Positions 1 to 7,982 of a stretch of DNA of 64,000 nucleotides are shown here, piece by piece. A model generated the notes under the pieces. It was not told where the DNA came from. It did no database searches and saw only the letters and a list, made by a program, of their open reading frames with translations. Each line of letters opens with the position of its first letter. The first letter of the stretch is position 1. Origin of the DNA: Nocardiopsis metallicus (GTDB lineage: Bacteria > Actinomycetota > Actinomycetes > Streptosporangiales > Streptosporangiaceae); contig NZ_JACHDO010000001.1 in assembly GCF_014201115.1 (NCBI RefSeq), forward strand, positions 4,092,001 through 4,156,000, read 5' to 3'. A program made the translations under genes and the position numbers.

Positions 1-1473
1 GTCTCCGCCGCCGACACCCCGGACGCCCCCCGCCTGGACGTGATGCCGCCCGAGGCGGCGCGCATGCTGCTGGAGGCGGTCGCCGCGCACGACGGCGCCC
101 ACCCCCTGCCCTCCACGCCGCGGATCGTGCGCGGGCGCGATGACGCCGACGTGGCGGCGCTGATCTCCAGCGTGCGCGATCCCCTGCGCAGACTGGCCAT
201 CGTGGCCACCGGGGCGCCCCGTGACGTGACCGTCGCCGACTGGCGCAACTCGATGGCCGGCTCCCTGTCCCGCTGCACCGGAATGTGCGCCGGGTACGTG
301 CTGGACGGAGCCGCCCTGGACCAGGTGGGCGGGATCCTGCCCCGGGACCTGGACGTGCCCGCGGGCGGGGTGCGCACCTTCTTACCAGGGGTGGACCTGG
401 CAGATCCGGAGGACGCCCAGCGCCACCCCAGGATGAGCCCGACCACCCTGGACACCGCCCGCGACGGCGAGCGCGTGCGCAACTGGGTGGGCGCCGCGCT
501 GTCCCGGAGAGTGCGCGACAACGCCGTCGGACTGGCGCTGCCCGAGGCGCTCAAGGCGATCGACATCCTTCTGTCGGAGGAGACCGAGGACCTGCGCCGG
601 GGTCCCAGCACTCCGCTTCCCCCCGCGTCACAGCAGACAGCAACGACCGGATCGGGGAACACCATCGCGCACCAGTCCGAGCCGGACTCGGTCATCATCG
701 CGGAACTGGCCGCCGCCCAGGCCCAGGAGCAACAGGCCCAGCGGCTCAGAGAGGAGGTGCGCCGGCTCAGCGCGCGGATCGGGGAGCTCTCGGAGGAGCG
801 CCAGGCCCTGCTTGCGGAGACCGCGGACCTCACCGAGGAGCTGAACTCCGCCCGGGACGAGCGGCGCAGCGCCCGCTACGAAGCGCAGTGGCTGCGCGAG
901 CGGATCCGGGAGGAGGGCCTGTTCCGGCTGGCCGCGACCCCGGCACCGCACGACCCCGAGCAGCGGCCGCCGTCCAGCGTGGCGGAACTGCTGGAGCGGA
1001 TCACCGACGGCACGGCGCTGCCGCACCTGTTCTTCACCATCGAGGACCAGACGGTGTACGAGCTCTCCGACAGCCGCAAGGAGGGGCTGTGGGTGACCCG
1101 GGCCTGGGAGGCGCTGCTGGCGCTGAACGACTACGCGCGCTACCAGTTCGACAACCCCGGCAGCGGGCTGGGCTTCCACTCCTACCTGCGCGATCCCCCG
1201 GACGGCTACCGGGTGATCCCGGTCAAGCGACTGGCCTCGCAGGAGTCGGACTACGTGCGCAACCGCGGCAAGCTCAACGAGAAACGGGTGTTCCGGGTAC
1301 CGACCGAGGTGCACCCGGCGGGCCGGGTGCCGATGTACGCGCACATCAAGCTGGACATCGAGTACGGCATCTGCCCGCGGCTGTACTTCTACCCGCACCT
1401 GGGCCCGGACACCACCAACCGGGTGTACGTGGGCTACCTGGGCCGCCACCTGCCGGTGCAGCAGTCGAACTGA
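1..1473 (+). CDS. Partial coiled-coil protein of unknown function (5' end outside window)
   Basis: The frame is open from base 1 to the stop at 1473, so the true start is probably upstream; the first in-window start candidates are GTG/ATG at 40-45. Three parts are visible: an N-terminal globular region (pattern GGVRTFLPGVDL, then HPRM), a charged coiled coil at about residues 225-300 counted from base 40 (heptad-like QAQRLREEVRRLSARIGEL), and a conserved-looking C-terminal domain of about 150 residues rich in aromatic residues (DQTVYELSDSRKEGLWVTRA, CPRLYFYPHLG, VYVGYLGRHL). I do not recognise a catalytic motif. The layout resembles large actinobacterial proteins of unknown role, some of which sit near defence genes, but nothing here proves that. 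Confidence 0.75.
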   Translation, partial: VSAADTPDAPRLDVMPPEAARMLLEAVAAHDGAHPLPSTPRIVRGRDDADVAALISSVRDPLRRLAIVATGAPRDVTVADWRNSMAGSLSRCTGMCAGYVLDGAALDQVGGILPRDLDVPAGGVRTFLPGVDLADPEDAQRHPRMSPTTLDTARDGERVRNWVGAALSRRVRDNAVGLALPEALKAIDILLSEETEDLRRGPSTPLPPASQQTATTGSGNTIAHQSEPDSVIIAELAAAQAQEQQAQRLREEVRRLSARIGELSEERQALLAETADLTEELNSARDERRSARYEAQWLRERIREEGLFRLAATPAPHDPEQRPPSSVAELLERITDGTALPHLFFTIEDQTVYELSDSRKEGLWVTRAWEALLALNDYARYQFDNPGSGLGFHSYLRDPPDGYRVIPVKRLASQESDYVRNRGKLNEKRVFRVPTEVHPAGRVPMYAHIKLDIEYGICPRLYFYPHLGPDTTNRVYVGYLGRHLPVQQSN

Positions 1474-1507
1474 CACGGGTCGAAGCAGCGCGGTTCAGGC
1501 CACGCGG

Positions 1508-2107
1508 TCAGACCACCCTGTGGCCGTAGGCGGCGGACAGCGCGGCCAGGTCCGGCTCGCCGTACCGATCCACCATCTCCTTGAACCGGAGCTCCTTGTC
1601 CGAGCCGAAGCGCCGCACCTTGGCCGCGAAGGAGGCGGCGGTGAGGAAGGTCGGCGGCTGGCTCTTGCTGTGGAACTTGTCCGCGTACATGACCAGCTCC
1701 TCCTCGGGTGAGGAGGCGAGGTAGTCGGCCACCGGGACGGGCAGCCCCTGGGAACGCACGTCCTCGCGGGTGATCCCCACCCCGGTGTGGTGGGAGCAGA
1801 AGCGGCACAGGGTCTCGGGCAGCCCCTCCCCCGCCAGAAGCTCGTGGCCGAGCACCCCGTGGCTGACGTAGCGGGAGCCGTCGAGCCGCCCGTCCGGACC
1901 GTACAGCCGGTACACGCCGATGTCGTGGAGCAGGCAGCCCGCGCGCACGAGGTCGGCGTTCACGCCGGGGGCGGCGCGGTCCAGGAGCTGTTCAGCCACC
2001 TCGCACACCACCCGGCAATGGGTGTACACCCGGTCGAAGGCCTCGGCGGTGGGCGCGTGGCGCTCGTGGAGGGCCCGGATCTGTTCGTCGGTGGGGATAG
2101 TCAGCAC
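1508..2107 (-). CDS. HD-domain metal-dependent phosphohydrolase-like protein
   Basis: 199 residues from a GTG at 2107. HD-superfamily residues are visible: H30 (YTHCRVV), H61-D62 (CLLHDIG), further histidines in SHGVLGHELL and CSHHTG, and a late Asp in MYADKFHSK. The order H...HD...D is the metal-binding set of small HD hydrolases; the substrate cannot be read from sequence. The start was chosen because a TACTCT -10 element (2122-2117, minus strand) sits 9 nt before the GTG, which suggests a leaderless or nearly leaderless mRNA. It is divergent from the gene at 2159 with only 51 bp between them. Confidence 0.85.
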   Translation of the reverse strand: MLTIPTDEQIRALHERHAPTAEAFDRVYTHCRVVCEVAEQLLDRAAPGVNADLVRAGCLLHDIGVYRLYGPDGRLDGSRYVSHGVLGHELLAGEGLPETLCRFCSHHTGVGITREDVRSQGLPVPVADYLASSPEEELVMYADKFHSKSQPPTFLTAASFAAKVRRFGSDKELRFKEMVDRYGEPDLAALSAAYGHRVV

Positions 2108-2158
2108 CCCAGCAGAGTAGACGCCGGACCGCGGTGCGGCGCGCATACCCTGGGGGTC
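2108..2158. promoter_or_regulatory. Divergent leaderless promoter pair
   Basis: The whole 51-bp gap separates two GTG starts. On the plus strand TACCCT (2145-2150) ends 8 nt before the GTG at 2159. On the minus strand TACTCT (2122-2117) ends 9 nt before the GTG at 2107. Neither start has a convincing Shine-Dalgarno sequence, so both genes are probably translated from leaderless or nearly leaderless transcripts, which is common in actinobacteria. Confidence 0.5.
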
Positions 2159-3055
2159 GTGACGGGAACGAGTACTACAGGCCTGGCGGGCCTGACGCGG
2201 ACTCTGACGGAGCCGGAGTGGCGCGAGCGCGCCGAGCGGCACGCACGACGCGTGGACGCGCTGGTCGGCGACCACCTGCGGCGCAGGAGCGCGGGCGAGC
2301 GGCACCCGGTCGAGGACTTCCTGTTCACCTACTACAACCTCAAGCCGTCGCAGCTGCGGCGCTGGCACCCGGGCGCGGGTTCGGTGCTGCTGGGCGAGGG
2401 CGCGCGCGGGCGGCTCACGGAGCGCTTCTACACCGAGCTTCCGGGCGGGGTGGGGCTGGACGTGCCCGCGTTCCTGGCCGCGCGGCCGGTCCTGGACTTC
2501 GTGGAGCGGCTGCTGTCGTCGGTGGCCGGGCGCCCCGCGCACCTGGGCTGTTTCGGACTGCACGAGTGGGCGATGGCGTACCGCACCGAGGAGGTCCGGC
2601 ACGGCCAGGTGCCGCTGCGGCTGGGCCGCGAGGGCACTGACCGGGTGGTGGAGTCACACCGGATCCAGTGCTCGCACTTCGACGCGTTCCGGTTCTTCAC
2701 CGGGCCCGCGCGCCCGCTCAACACGCTCCAGCCCACCCGGGAGCGGCAGGCGGAACTGGACCAGCCGGGCTGCCTGCACGCCAACATGGACCTGTACAAG
2801 TGGGCGTACAAGCTCACCCCGGCGGTGCCGTCGGAGCTGGTGGCGGACTGCTTCGAGCTCTCCAAGGAGATCCGGGTCCTGGACATGCGCGCCTCCCCCT
2901 ACGACCTAAGGGACTGGGGGTACGAGCCGGTGCGGATCGAGACCGCCGAGGGCAAGGCGGCCTACATGGAGTACCAGCGCGACTTCGCCGAACGCGGGGC
3001 CGTGCTGCGCGAGCGGGTCCTGGCGGTGTGCCGGGAGCTGCGCGCTGCGGGCTGA
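2159..3055 (+). CDS. Conserved actinobacterial protein of the family usually annotated 3-methyladenine DNA glycosylase
   Basis: 298 residues from GTG 2159. The sequence matches my memory of a widespread actinobacterial family labelled 3-methyladenine DNA glycosylase, with signature stretches FTYYNLKPSQLRRWHPG near the N-terminus and GCLHANMDLYKWAYKLTP in the C-terminal half. It is not an obvious AlkA or Tag homologue: no helix-hairpin-helix with a catalytic Asp can be picked out, and no zinc-binding Cys/His set is apparent. The repair assignment therefore rests on the family label only. It is the only gene on its strand here, divergent from the HD protein. A weak hairpin (GGCCCA/TGGGCC, 3075-3090) follows the stop. 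Confidence 0.65.
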   Translation: MTGTSTTGLAGLTRTLTEPEWRERAERHARRVDALVGDHLRRRSAGERHPVEDFLFTYYNLKPSQLRRWHPGAGSVLLGEGARGRLTERFYTELPGGVGLDVPAFLAARPVLDFVERLLSSVAGRPAHLGCFGLHEWAMAYRTEEVRHGQVPLRLGREGTDRVVESHRIQCSHFDAFRFFTGPARPLNTLQPTRERQAELDQPGCLHANMDLYKWAYKLTPAVPSELVADCFELSKEIRVLDMRASPYDLRDWGYEPVRIETAEGKAAYMEYQRDFAERGAVLRERVLAVCRELRAAG

Positions 3056-3115
3056 GCCGACAGGGAGCGGGACGGGCCCAGGCGTGGGCCGGGGCGGATT
3101 CAGGGCAGGCCTGGT

Positions 3116-3529
3116 TCAGGGAAGGTCTGCGCGACCCGCCTCCCGGGCCTCCCGTTCCCGGGACACCTTGTGCGCCCGCCAGGAGCCGAGGACCAGCAGG
3201 GTGAGGCTGAGCCCCATGGGCACGAGCAGGGCGGCGACCTGCCCGTTCGGGGTGGTCGCGATGGGGACCAGGACCAGCGAGGGCAGGCAGGCCAGCCCGG
3301 CCACGACCGACCAGCGCGCCGAGACCTCGTGCACGGTGTACCAGGCGAACTCGCCGGAGCGGGTGTAGGCGGTCCGGATCCCGAAGAACTCGTTCGGTTT
3401 GATCCGCCGCTGGGCCCCCAACACCCCCATGAGCACCAGGGCCCCCGCCATGAGCACCACGGTCACCATGAGGATGACGAACGGAACAAGGGGCATCATC
3501 TGGTCGGCGTTCTCGGCCAGCGGGTTCAC
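3116..3529 (-). CDS. SdpI-family small membrane protein
   Basis: 137 residues from GTG 3529, preceded at suitable distance by AAAGGA. There are three to four hydrophobic segments (about residues 14-35, 70-90, 98-118). The SdpI/YhfL signature lies between the first two: a basic loop with KPNEFFGIRTAYT followed by AWYTVH. SdpI of Bacillus subtilis gives immunity to the SdpC toxin, but most actinobacterial members are solitary and of unknown role. No toxin gene is seen nearby. The downstream end faces the stop of the gene at 2159; upstream is the thiol-disulfide protein at 3543, transcribed in the same direction after a 13-bp gap. Confidence 0.8.
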   Translation of the reverse strand: MNPLAENADQMMPLVPFVILMVTVVLMAGALVLMGVLGAQRRIKPNEFFGIRTAYTRSGEFAWYTVHEVSARWSVVAGLACLPSLVLVPIATTPNGQVAALLVPMGLSLTLLVLGSWRAHKVSREREAREAGRADLP

Positions 3530-3542
3530 TACGGGTCCTTTG

Positions 3543-3962
3543 CTACTTCGGGTTCCGGAGGGAGCTGGTGGGGAGGGCACAGGCGGCGGTGCCGCCGGGC
3601 AGCCGGTACCGGTTGGCGGCCACGACCCGGTAGGCCGCGCGGCTGAGCAGACGCGCTCCGGGCAGGAGCATCAGGCGGCCCAGGACCCTCGTGGGGAACC
3701 CGGCGGCCAGGAGGACCCCGGCGACCGCGTCTCCCCCGGCCAGGCGCCGCCCGTCCGGGTAGACGACCCAGGCCCGCTCATCGGTCTGCTCGGGGGTCAG
3801 CCCCAGGGCGTCGAGGTGGACGTCCTGCCAGGCCGCGAAGGCCGTCCGTGTGCGCAGTCGCTCACGGGCGAAGCCGACCGCCCGCTGGCAAAACCCGCAG
3901 TCCCGGTCGTACAGGAACAGCCCGGCGCCGGGCCGTTCGCTCACACCCGCTGTGGCTTCCAT
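3543..3962 (-). CDS. DCC-family thiol-disulfide oxidoreductase-like protein (DUF393)
   Basis: 139 residues. The N-terminal YDRDCGFCQRA places C22 and C25 in the CxxC of the DCC (YuxK/DUF393) family, followed by an Asp-rich linker (TDERAWVVYPDGRR) and a C-terminal helix ending ANRYRLPGG, which fits the family pattern and length. The role is probably a thioredoxin-like redox reaction in the cytoplasm; the partner is unknown. The ATG at 3962 was chosen because upstream in-frame codons lack a better site and GGAGGG lies about 12 nt before it. A GGAGGT directly abutting the ATG is too close to act. It probably forms a two-gene unit with the SdpI-like gene. Confidence 0.8.
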   Translation of the reverse strand: MEATAGVSERPGAGLFLYDRDCGFCQRAVGFARERLRTRTAFAAWQDVHLDALGLTPEQTDERAWVVYPDGRRLAGGDAVAGVLLAAGFPTRVLGRLMLLPGARLLSRAAYRVVAANRYRLPGGTAACALPTSSLRNPK

Positions 3963-4062
3963 ACCTCCATCATTCCCTCCTGGCTCCGTCTCCAGCCCAG
4001 AGGGCTTCGGTGCCGCCTCCCACACCGTGCCCCATCCTGGCACCGCCCGTCTGCCCCGCGAC

Positions 4063-4095
4063 AGTCACGGATGTCATGGGGCATCTGTCACGCCC
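4063..4095. promoter_or_regulatory. Candidate response-regulator box upstream of the kinase operon
   Basis: AGTCACGGATGTCATGG (4063-4079) matches AGTCACGGAGGTCACGG (7841-7857), upstream of the serine hydrolase, at 15 of 17 positions. Read on the minus strand it is a direct repeat of CCRTGAC with a 9-bp period. A third TGAC element (minus strand CGTGACAGATG, from 4094) lies next to it. It sits 54-70 bp before the kinase start. Confidence 0.45.
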
Positions 4096-4132
4096 CTTCG
4101 CGCGGGGACACCGGCTTTGGGAGAGTTGGGGC

Positions 4133-5425
4133 ATGCCCGACCTCCCCCAGCGATCGCTGGTCGACCTCCTGGACCCGCGCGGCCCCCGCCCCCGCCTCGT
4201 CCTCCACCTCGTGTTCGGCGCCGTCGTGCTCGGCTTCGTCCTGGTGCGCGGCCTCAACGCCCTGGCCGAGGGGCGGTTGGTCCCGGCTCAGTACGTGTAC
4301 CCCGCCCCCGTCTTCCTCCTCATGCTGGGCGCGCTGCTGCCCCTGTGCGCGCTGTGGCCCCTCACCGCCTGGGAGCGCGGCGCCCCAGCCCACCGCCGGG
4401 CCGCCACCGTGGGCTTCCTCGCCAGCAGCGCCCTGCTCATGCCGGTCACGGTGGAGTTCGGCTTCTTCGGTCTGATCGCCGTCGCGATCGCCCTCGCCGT
4501 GTGCGCCTTCGGGCCGCTCGGCGGACTGGCCATGGCACTGCTGTTCGCACTGGTCAACATGGGAATGGGCCTGGCCGCTCCCGGGTTCGCCACCGGCCAC
4601 GCGCTGTTCAACGGGGCTCTCCTGCTGGTCTACGGGCTCGGGGTGGTCGCCGCCGTGCTGACCCTGATCGGCGCCGTCCGGCAGTCCCAGCGCACCCGTG
4701 AACTCCTGGCGGAGCTGGCGCGGGCCCACGATCAGCTGCGCGCGCACGCCGCCCGCGACCGGGAGCGCGCCATCGCCGACGAGCGCGCCCGGATGGCCCG
4801 GGAGATGCACGACAGCACCGGCCACCACCTGAGCGCCGTCCACCTGTGCCTGGCCAACGCCGAACGCGCGGTCGCGGCCCTCCCAGAGGACCCGCCTCGC
4901 GACCTCCTCGACGACCTCCGCGAGGACATCGGTCAGGCACGCAGGCTCACCAAGGAGACCCTGGCCGACACCCGCCGCTGGGTGCGGGCCCTCAAACCCA
5001 TCGCGTTGGCCGAGCGTTCCGGTCCGGCCGCGCTGCGCTCGCTCACGGACTCCTTCGGCGAGCTGGGGGTGACCACCTCCTTCACCAGCAGCGGCGAGTG
5101 GCCCGAGGACCTGGACGGCGAGGCCGAGCTGGTCGCGTTCCGGTGCGTGCAGGAGGCACTGACCAACGCGTTGCGGCATTCCGGGGCGAGCCGGATCGAG
5201 GTGGCCGTGCACGCCGGGGCGGATCGGCTGGACCTGATCGTCGCCGACGACGGGCGGGGCCCGGGCGAGGGGGCGCCGGGCTTCGGGCTGACCGCGCTGC
5301 GCGAACGCCTGGCCGGGCTGAACGGGGCACTGGAGACCGGGGCCCGCCCGGGAGGCGGGTTCGAGCTCCGGGCCCGGCTCCCGGTCATGACCAACGATCA
5401 AGCACGGGAACTGGAGGCGGTGTGA
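4133..5425 (+). CDS. NarL-family sensor histidine kinase (HisKA_3)
   Basis: 430 residues. The N-terminal half holds about six hydrophobic segments (roughly residues 22-190) with short loops and no large extracellular domain, so it probably senses something in the membrane. After a basic coiled-coil linker comes the HisKA_3 dimerisation/phosphotransfer domain: ARMAREMHDSTGHHLSAVHL with phospho-acceptor H226. The C-terminal HATPase domain has an N-box (VQEALTNALRHSG), G1 box (VADDGRGPGE) and G2 (GFGLTALRERL). The ATG at 4133 follows GGGAGAGTTGGGGC. It overlaps the response regulator gene by one base (TGATG), so the two are translationally coupled. Confidence 0.93.
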   Translation: MPDLPQRSLVDLLDPRGPRPRLVLHLVFGAVVLGFVLVRGLNALAEGRLVPAQYVYPAPVFLLMLGALLPLCALWPLTAWERGAPAHRRAATVGFLASSALLMPVTVEFGFFGLIAVAIALAVCAFGPLGGLAMALLFALVNMGMGLAAPGFATGHALFNGALLLVYGLGVVAAVLTLIGAVRQSQRTRELLAELARAHDQLRAHAARDRERAIADERARMAREMHDSTGHHLSAVHLCLANAERAVAALPEDPPRDLLDDLREDIGQARRLTKETLADTRRWVRALKPIALAERSGPAALRSLTDSFGELGVTTSFTSSGEWPEDLDGEAELVAFRCVQEALTNALRHSGASRIEVAVHAGADRLDLIVADDGRGPGEGAPGFGLTALRERLAGLNGALETGARPGGGFELRARLPVMTNDQARELEAV

Positions 5426-6138
5426 TGTCGCAGCCGAACCACGGGGCCGAGCGGGTCCGGGTGATCCTGGTGGACGACCACCGGATCCTCCGGCGCGGGA
5501 TGGCCCGGCTGCTGGCCGCCGAAGGGGACATCGAGGTGGTGGGCGAGGCAGAGGACGGGGTGGCCGCGCTCGAACTCCTCGGCTCCCCCGACCTCACCGA
5601 ACCGCCGCACGTGGCCCTGGTGGACGTGCACATGCCGCGGATGGACGGCACCGAGCTGATCGGGCACCTGGCCAAGCGCCACCCCGGTGTGGCCGCGGTG
5701 GTGCTGACCAGCTTCGACGAGGACGAGCACCTGTTCGCCTGCCTGCGCGCGGGCGCGAAGGGCTACCTGCTCAAGGACGCCGAACCCGAGGAGGTCGCCG
5801 AGTCCGTCCGCCGAGCGGCCCGGGGGGAGAGCGTCCTGTTCGGACACGCTGCGGAACGGATGATCGCCAACCTCGCGGGTGCTGCCAGCAGCGGACCGGC
5901 CCCGGAACCCGCGCCCGCGCCGCCACAGTCGGACTCCCACGGCCTCACCGACCGGGAATGGGACGTGGTGCGCCTGATCGGGACCGGGGCCAGCAACCGC
6001 GAGGTCGCCCGCACCCTGTTCCTGTCCGAGGGGACCGTCCGCAACCACGTCACCAACGCCCTGCGCAAGCTCGGCCTGCGCGACCGCACCGCCCTGGCCC
6101 TCTGGTGCGCCTCGTGGGAGAGCGGCCAGGGCCGGTAG
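5425..6138 (+). CDS. NarL/LuxR-family response regulator, cognate of the upstream kinase
   Basis: 237 residues. The receiver domain runs about residues 10-130 with the acidic pair in ILVDDH, phospho-acceptor D67 (ALVDVHMPRMDG), a switch Thr/Ser in VVLTSFDED and Lys in AKGYLLKDAE. A Pro/Ala-rich linker follows at about 155-172. The LuxR helix-turn-helix is at about 172-235 (LTDREWDVVRLIGTGASNRE, then TVRNHVTNALRKLG). The start overlaps the kinase stop and has GGAGG 7 nt upstream (5413-5417); GTG at 5422 is an in-frame alternative. Shared boxes before the kinase gene and the serine hydrolase at 7804 are its likely targets. It converges on the hydrolase with 4 bp between the stops. Confidence 0.93.
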   Translation: MSQPNHGAERVRVILVDDHRILRRGMARLLAAEGDIEVVGEAEDGVAALELLGSPDLTEPPHVALVDVHMPRMDGTELIGHLAKRHPGVAAVVLTSFDEDEHLFACLRAGAKGYLLKDAEPEEVAESVRRAARGESVLFGHAAERMIANLAGAASSGPAPEPAPAPPQSDSHGLTDREWDVVRLIGTGASNREVARTLFLSEGTVRNHVTNALRKLGLRDRTALALWCASWESGQGR

Positions 6139-6142
6139 CGGA

Positions 6143-7804
6143 TCAGGACCAGGCGACCGTCAGGCCCCAGGCCATCAGAGTGCCCAGGCCGAGGGAGAAG
6201 AGCAGCGACAGGACGAACACCGTCACGTGCAGCCAGCGGAAGCGGCCCGCCTCCACCGGAACCCGGCGCCAGTGCCAGGCGCCGACGGTGACCGCGGCGG
6301 CGACCAGACCGAGGCCCAGGGCCCAGACGAACGCCGGGGCGCCGACCCAGTCCCCGTGCCGCAGCCCCAGCAGGTTCCAGGCCAGGGCGCCGAGGGTGAG
6401 CGAGACGATCCGCAGCCGGTCCAGCGGCCGCCGCGTGAGCAGGGTTCGGCGGCGCAGCACCAGGGCGAGCAGGAGCGCGGCGGGGACCAGCACCGTGAAG
6501 TAGCTTACGAGCAGCTTCACCGGTACCGGGCTGCCGGGGATCCGCTGGGGGTCGTCACCGAGCAGTTGGAAGGCGAGTGCCGGGGCCTCGACGCCGAGGC
6601 TGTTGGCCATGACCACCACCGACTGTTCCCCGTCCGTGGCGATCATGGTGCGGGTGCCGAAGGAACCGCCGCTGTGCCAGGTCACCTGGCCGACGCCGGG
6701 CACGTCGAGCAGGCGCCAGCCGAGCCCGATACCGAGCCCTTCCGGCTCCGCCTGCGGAACCTCGAACTCGACCGTCTCGTGGACGGGGTCCAGAGCAGCC
6801 ATTCCGGGCGCTTCGCCCTCGGCCACCGCGGCCATGAAGCGGACCAGGTCCTCGGGGGTGCCCCAGGTCGCGACCCCGGCGGCCGCGTAGTCGGTGTTGC
6901 GCCACTCCTGGACCCGCGACCCGGGCTCGGTGTACGGACCTGCCCCGCCCTCGGGCACCCCGGCGTCGCTGATCACGGTCGCGTCCAGACGCAGCGGGTC
7001 CAGGACCCGTTCGCGCACCAGCTCCGGGTAGGGGGTACCGGACTCCTCGGCCAGGGCCTCACCCAGGAGCGCGTACCCGGCGTTGCTGTACATGAAGCTA
7101 CCGGGGACAGCTGCCTGCGCGGTGGCGGCGAACTCCAGCGGCGGCACCGCCTGGCGGTAGGAGTCACCCCAGGCGTTCCTGCGCAGCGCCCCGAGCGGAC
7201 CCTCCTCCATCTGCGTGACGAACCCCGCGTGATGGGTGGCCAGGTCCTCCAGCGTGGCCCCGGCGATAGCCGGGTCGGCGAACTCGGTGTCCGGGAAGAT
7301 CTCGCCGACAGTGCGGTCCAGGGAGGTCTCCCCGGCGGCCACCATGTCGGCGAGGGTCATGGCGGTGAAGACCTTGAACACCGAGCCGGTCTCGAACGGG
7401 GTGGTCGTGGTGATCGGCGCCGTGCCGTCAGCGGTGCCCGCGGTCACCCACTCGACCTGCTCGGGGGCGTCGTTGGGGAACCGGGCGACGGCCAGGCCCT
7501 GCACCCGGCCGGGGTCCAGGGCGGCCGACACGTCGGCGACCAGGGCCTCGTCACCCTCGAACTCCACCGCCGGAGCCGGGGAACGGTGCGGCAGGAGCGG
7601 GAAGAGCAGGACGGCGGCCAGGGCGACCACCGCGCCGACCGCGAGGGCCACCAGCAGTACGTTGCGCGGCGCCGCCTCGGCCCGGGGCCGCTGCCCGGGG
7701 CCCTCGGGGGCGGGCTGTTCGGGGGCGGGCTGGTCGGGGGCGGGCTGGTCGGGGGCGGGCTGGTCCTGGTACGGCGGAGTGTGCCGCGCGTCAGAGGGGG
7801 TCAT
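6143..7804 (-). CDS. Membrane-anchored serine hydrolase, beta-lactamase class C / PBP4* family
   Basis: 553 residues. Order: cytosolic Pro-rich N-terminus with PAPDQ-type repeats (about 15-35), one membrane segment (48-72), an extracytoplasmic serine hydrolase domain (about 80-420), then four membrane segments to the end. Catalytic motifs: SxxK as S141-VF-K144 (GSVFKVF), YSN in YSNAGYALLGE, and the HxG-type third motif HSGGSFGTR. This set is typical of class C beta-lactamase-like D,D-peptidases and esterases acting on the cell surface. The C-terminal membrane helices match the large actinobacterial serine hydrolase type. The promoter carries the same boxes as the adjacent two-component operon, so it may be a target of that system. 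Confidence 0.88.
   Translation of the reverse strand: MTPSDARHTPPYQDQPAPDQPAPDQPAPEQPAPEGPGQRPRAEAAPRNVLLVALAVGAVVALAAVLLFPLLPHRSPAPAVEFEGDEALVADVSAALDPGRVQGLAVARFPNDAPEQVEWVTAGTADGTAPITTTTPFETGSVFKVFTAMTLADMVAAGETSLDRTVGEIFPDTEFADPAIAGATLEDLATHHAGFVTQMEEGPLGALRRNAWGDSYRQAVPPLEFAATAQAAVPGSFMYSNAGYALLGEALAEESGTPYPELVRERVLDPLRLDATVISDAGVPEGGAGPYTEPGSRVQEWRNTDYAAAGVATWGTPEDLVRFMAAVAEGEAPGMAALDPVHETVEFEVPQAEPEGLGIGLGWRLLDVPGVGQVTWHSGGSFGTRTMIATDGEQSVVVMANSLGVEAPALAFQLLGDDPQRIPGSPVPVKLLVSYFTVLVPAALLLALVLRRRTLLTRRPLDRLRIVSLTLGALAWNLLGLRHGDWVGAPAFVWALGLGLVAAAVTVGAWHWRRVPVEAGRFRWLHVTVFVLSLLFSLGLGTLMAWGLTVAWS
7709..7764 (-). repeat. 15-bp tandem repeat encoding PAPDQ/PAPEQ units
   Basis: About four tandem copies of a 15-bp unit (plus strand GGGGCGGGCTGGTCG) encode QPAPDQPAPDQPAPEQPAPE in the cytosolic N-terminus of the serine hydrolase. 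In-frame copy-number change would only alter linker length. Confidence 0.8.
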
Positions 7805-7840
7805 GTCTCCGATTCTTCAGGGGCGCCGCCCCGTGCCACC

Positions 7841-7892
7841 AGTCACGGAGGTCACGGCCCCACCGGTCCTGTCACCGTGCTGGATGTCATGG
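7841..7892. promoter_or_regulatory. Candidate response-regulator boxes upstream of the serine hydrolase
   Basis: 7841-7857 is the counterpart of the kinase-promoter box (15/17 identity). A second element, GGATGTCATGG (7882-7892), is identical over 11 bp to 4069-4079. Four TGAC elements occur on the minus strand, the last two again 9 bp apart. The sites lie 37-88 bp before the hydrolase start. Confidence 0.45.
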
Positions 7893-7982
7893 CACGGCCT
7901 ACCCGGGCACGGCGAAGGGCGGGACCGGAGCACCGGTCCCGCCCCCGTGCGGCTCCGGACGGGGCCATCCGGAGCCAGCGTT

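Noticed and set aside
3116..3962. Sdp-type toxin-immunity locus
   Set aside because: An SdpI-family protein alone is not evidence of an SdpC toxin; the neighbour is a thiol-disulfide protein and no small secreted toxin or maturation gene is present.
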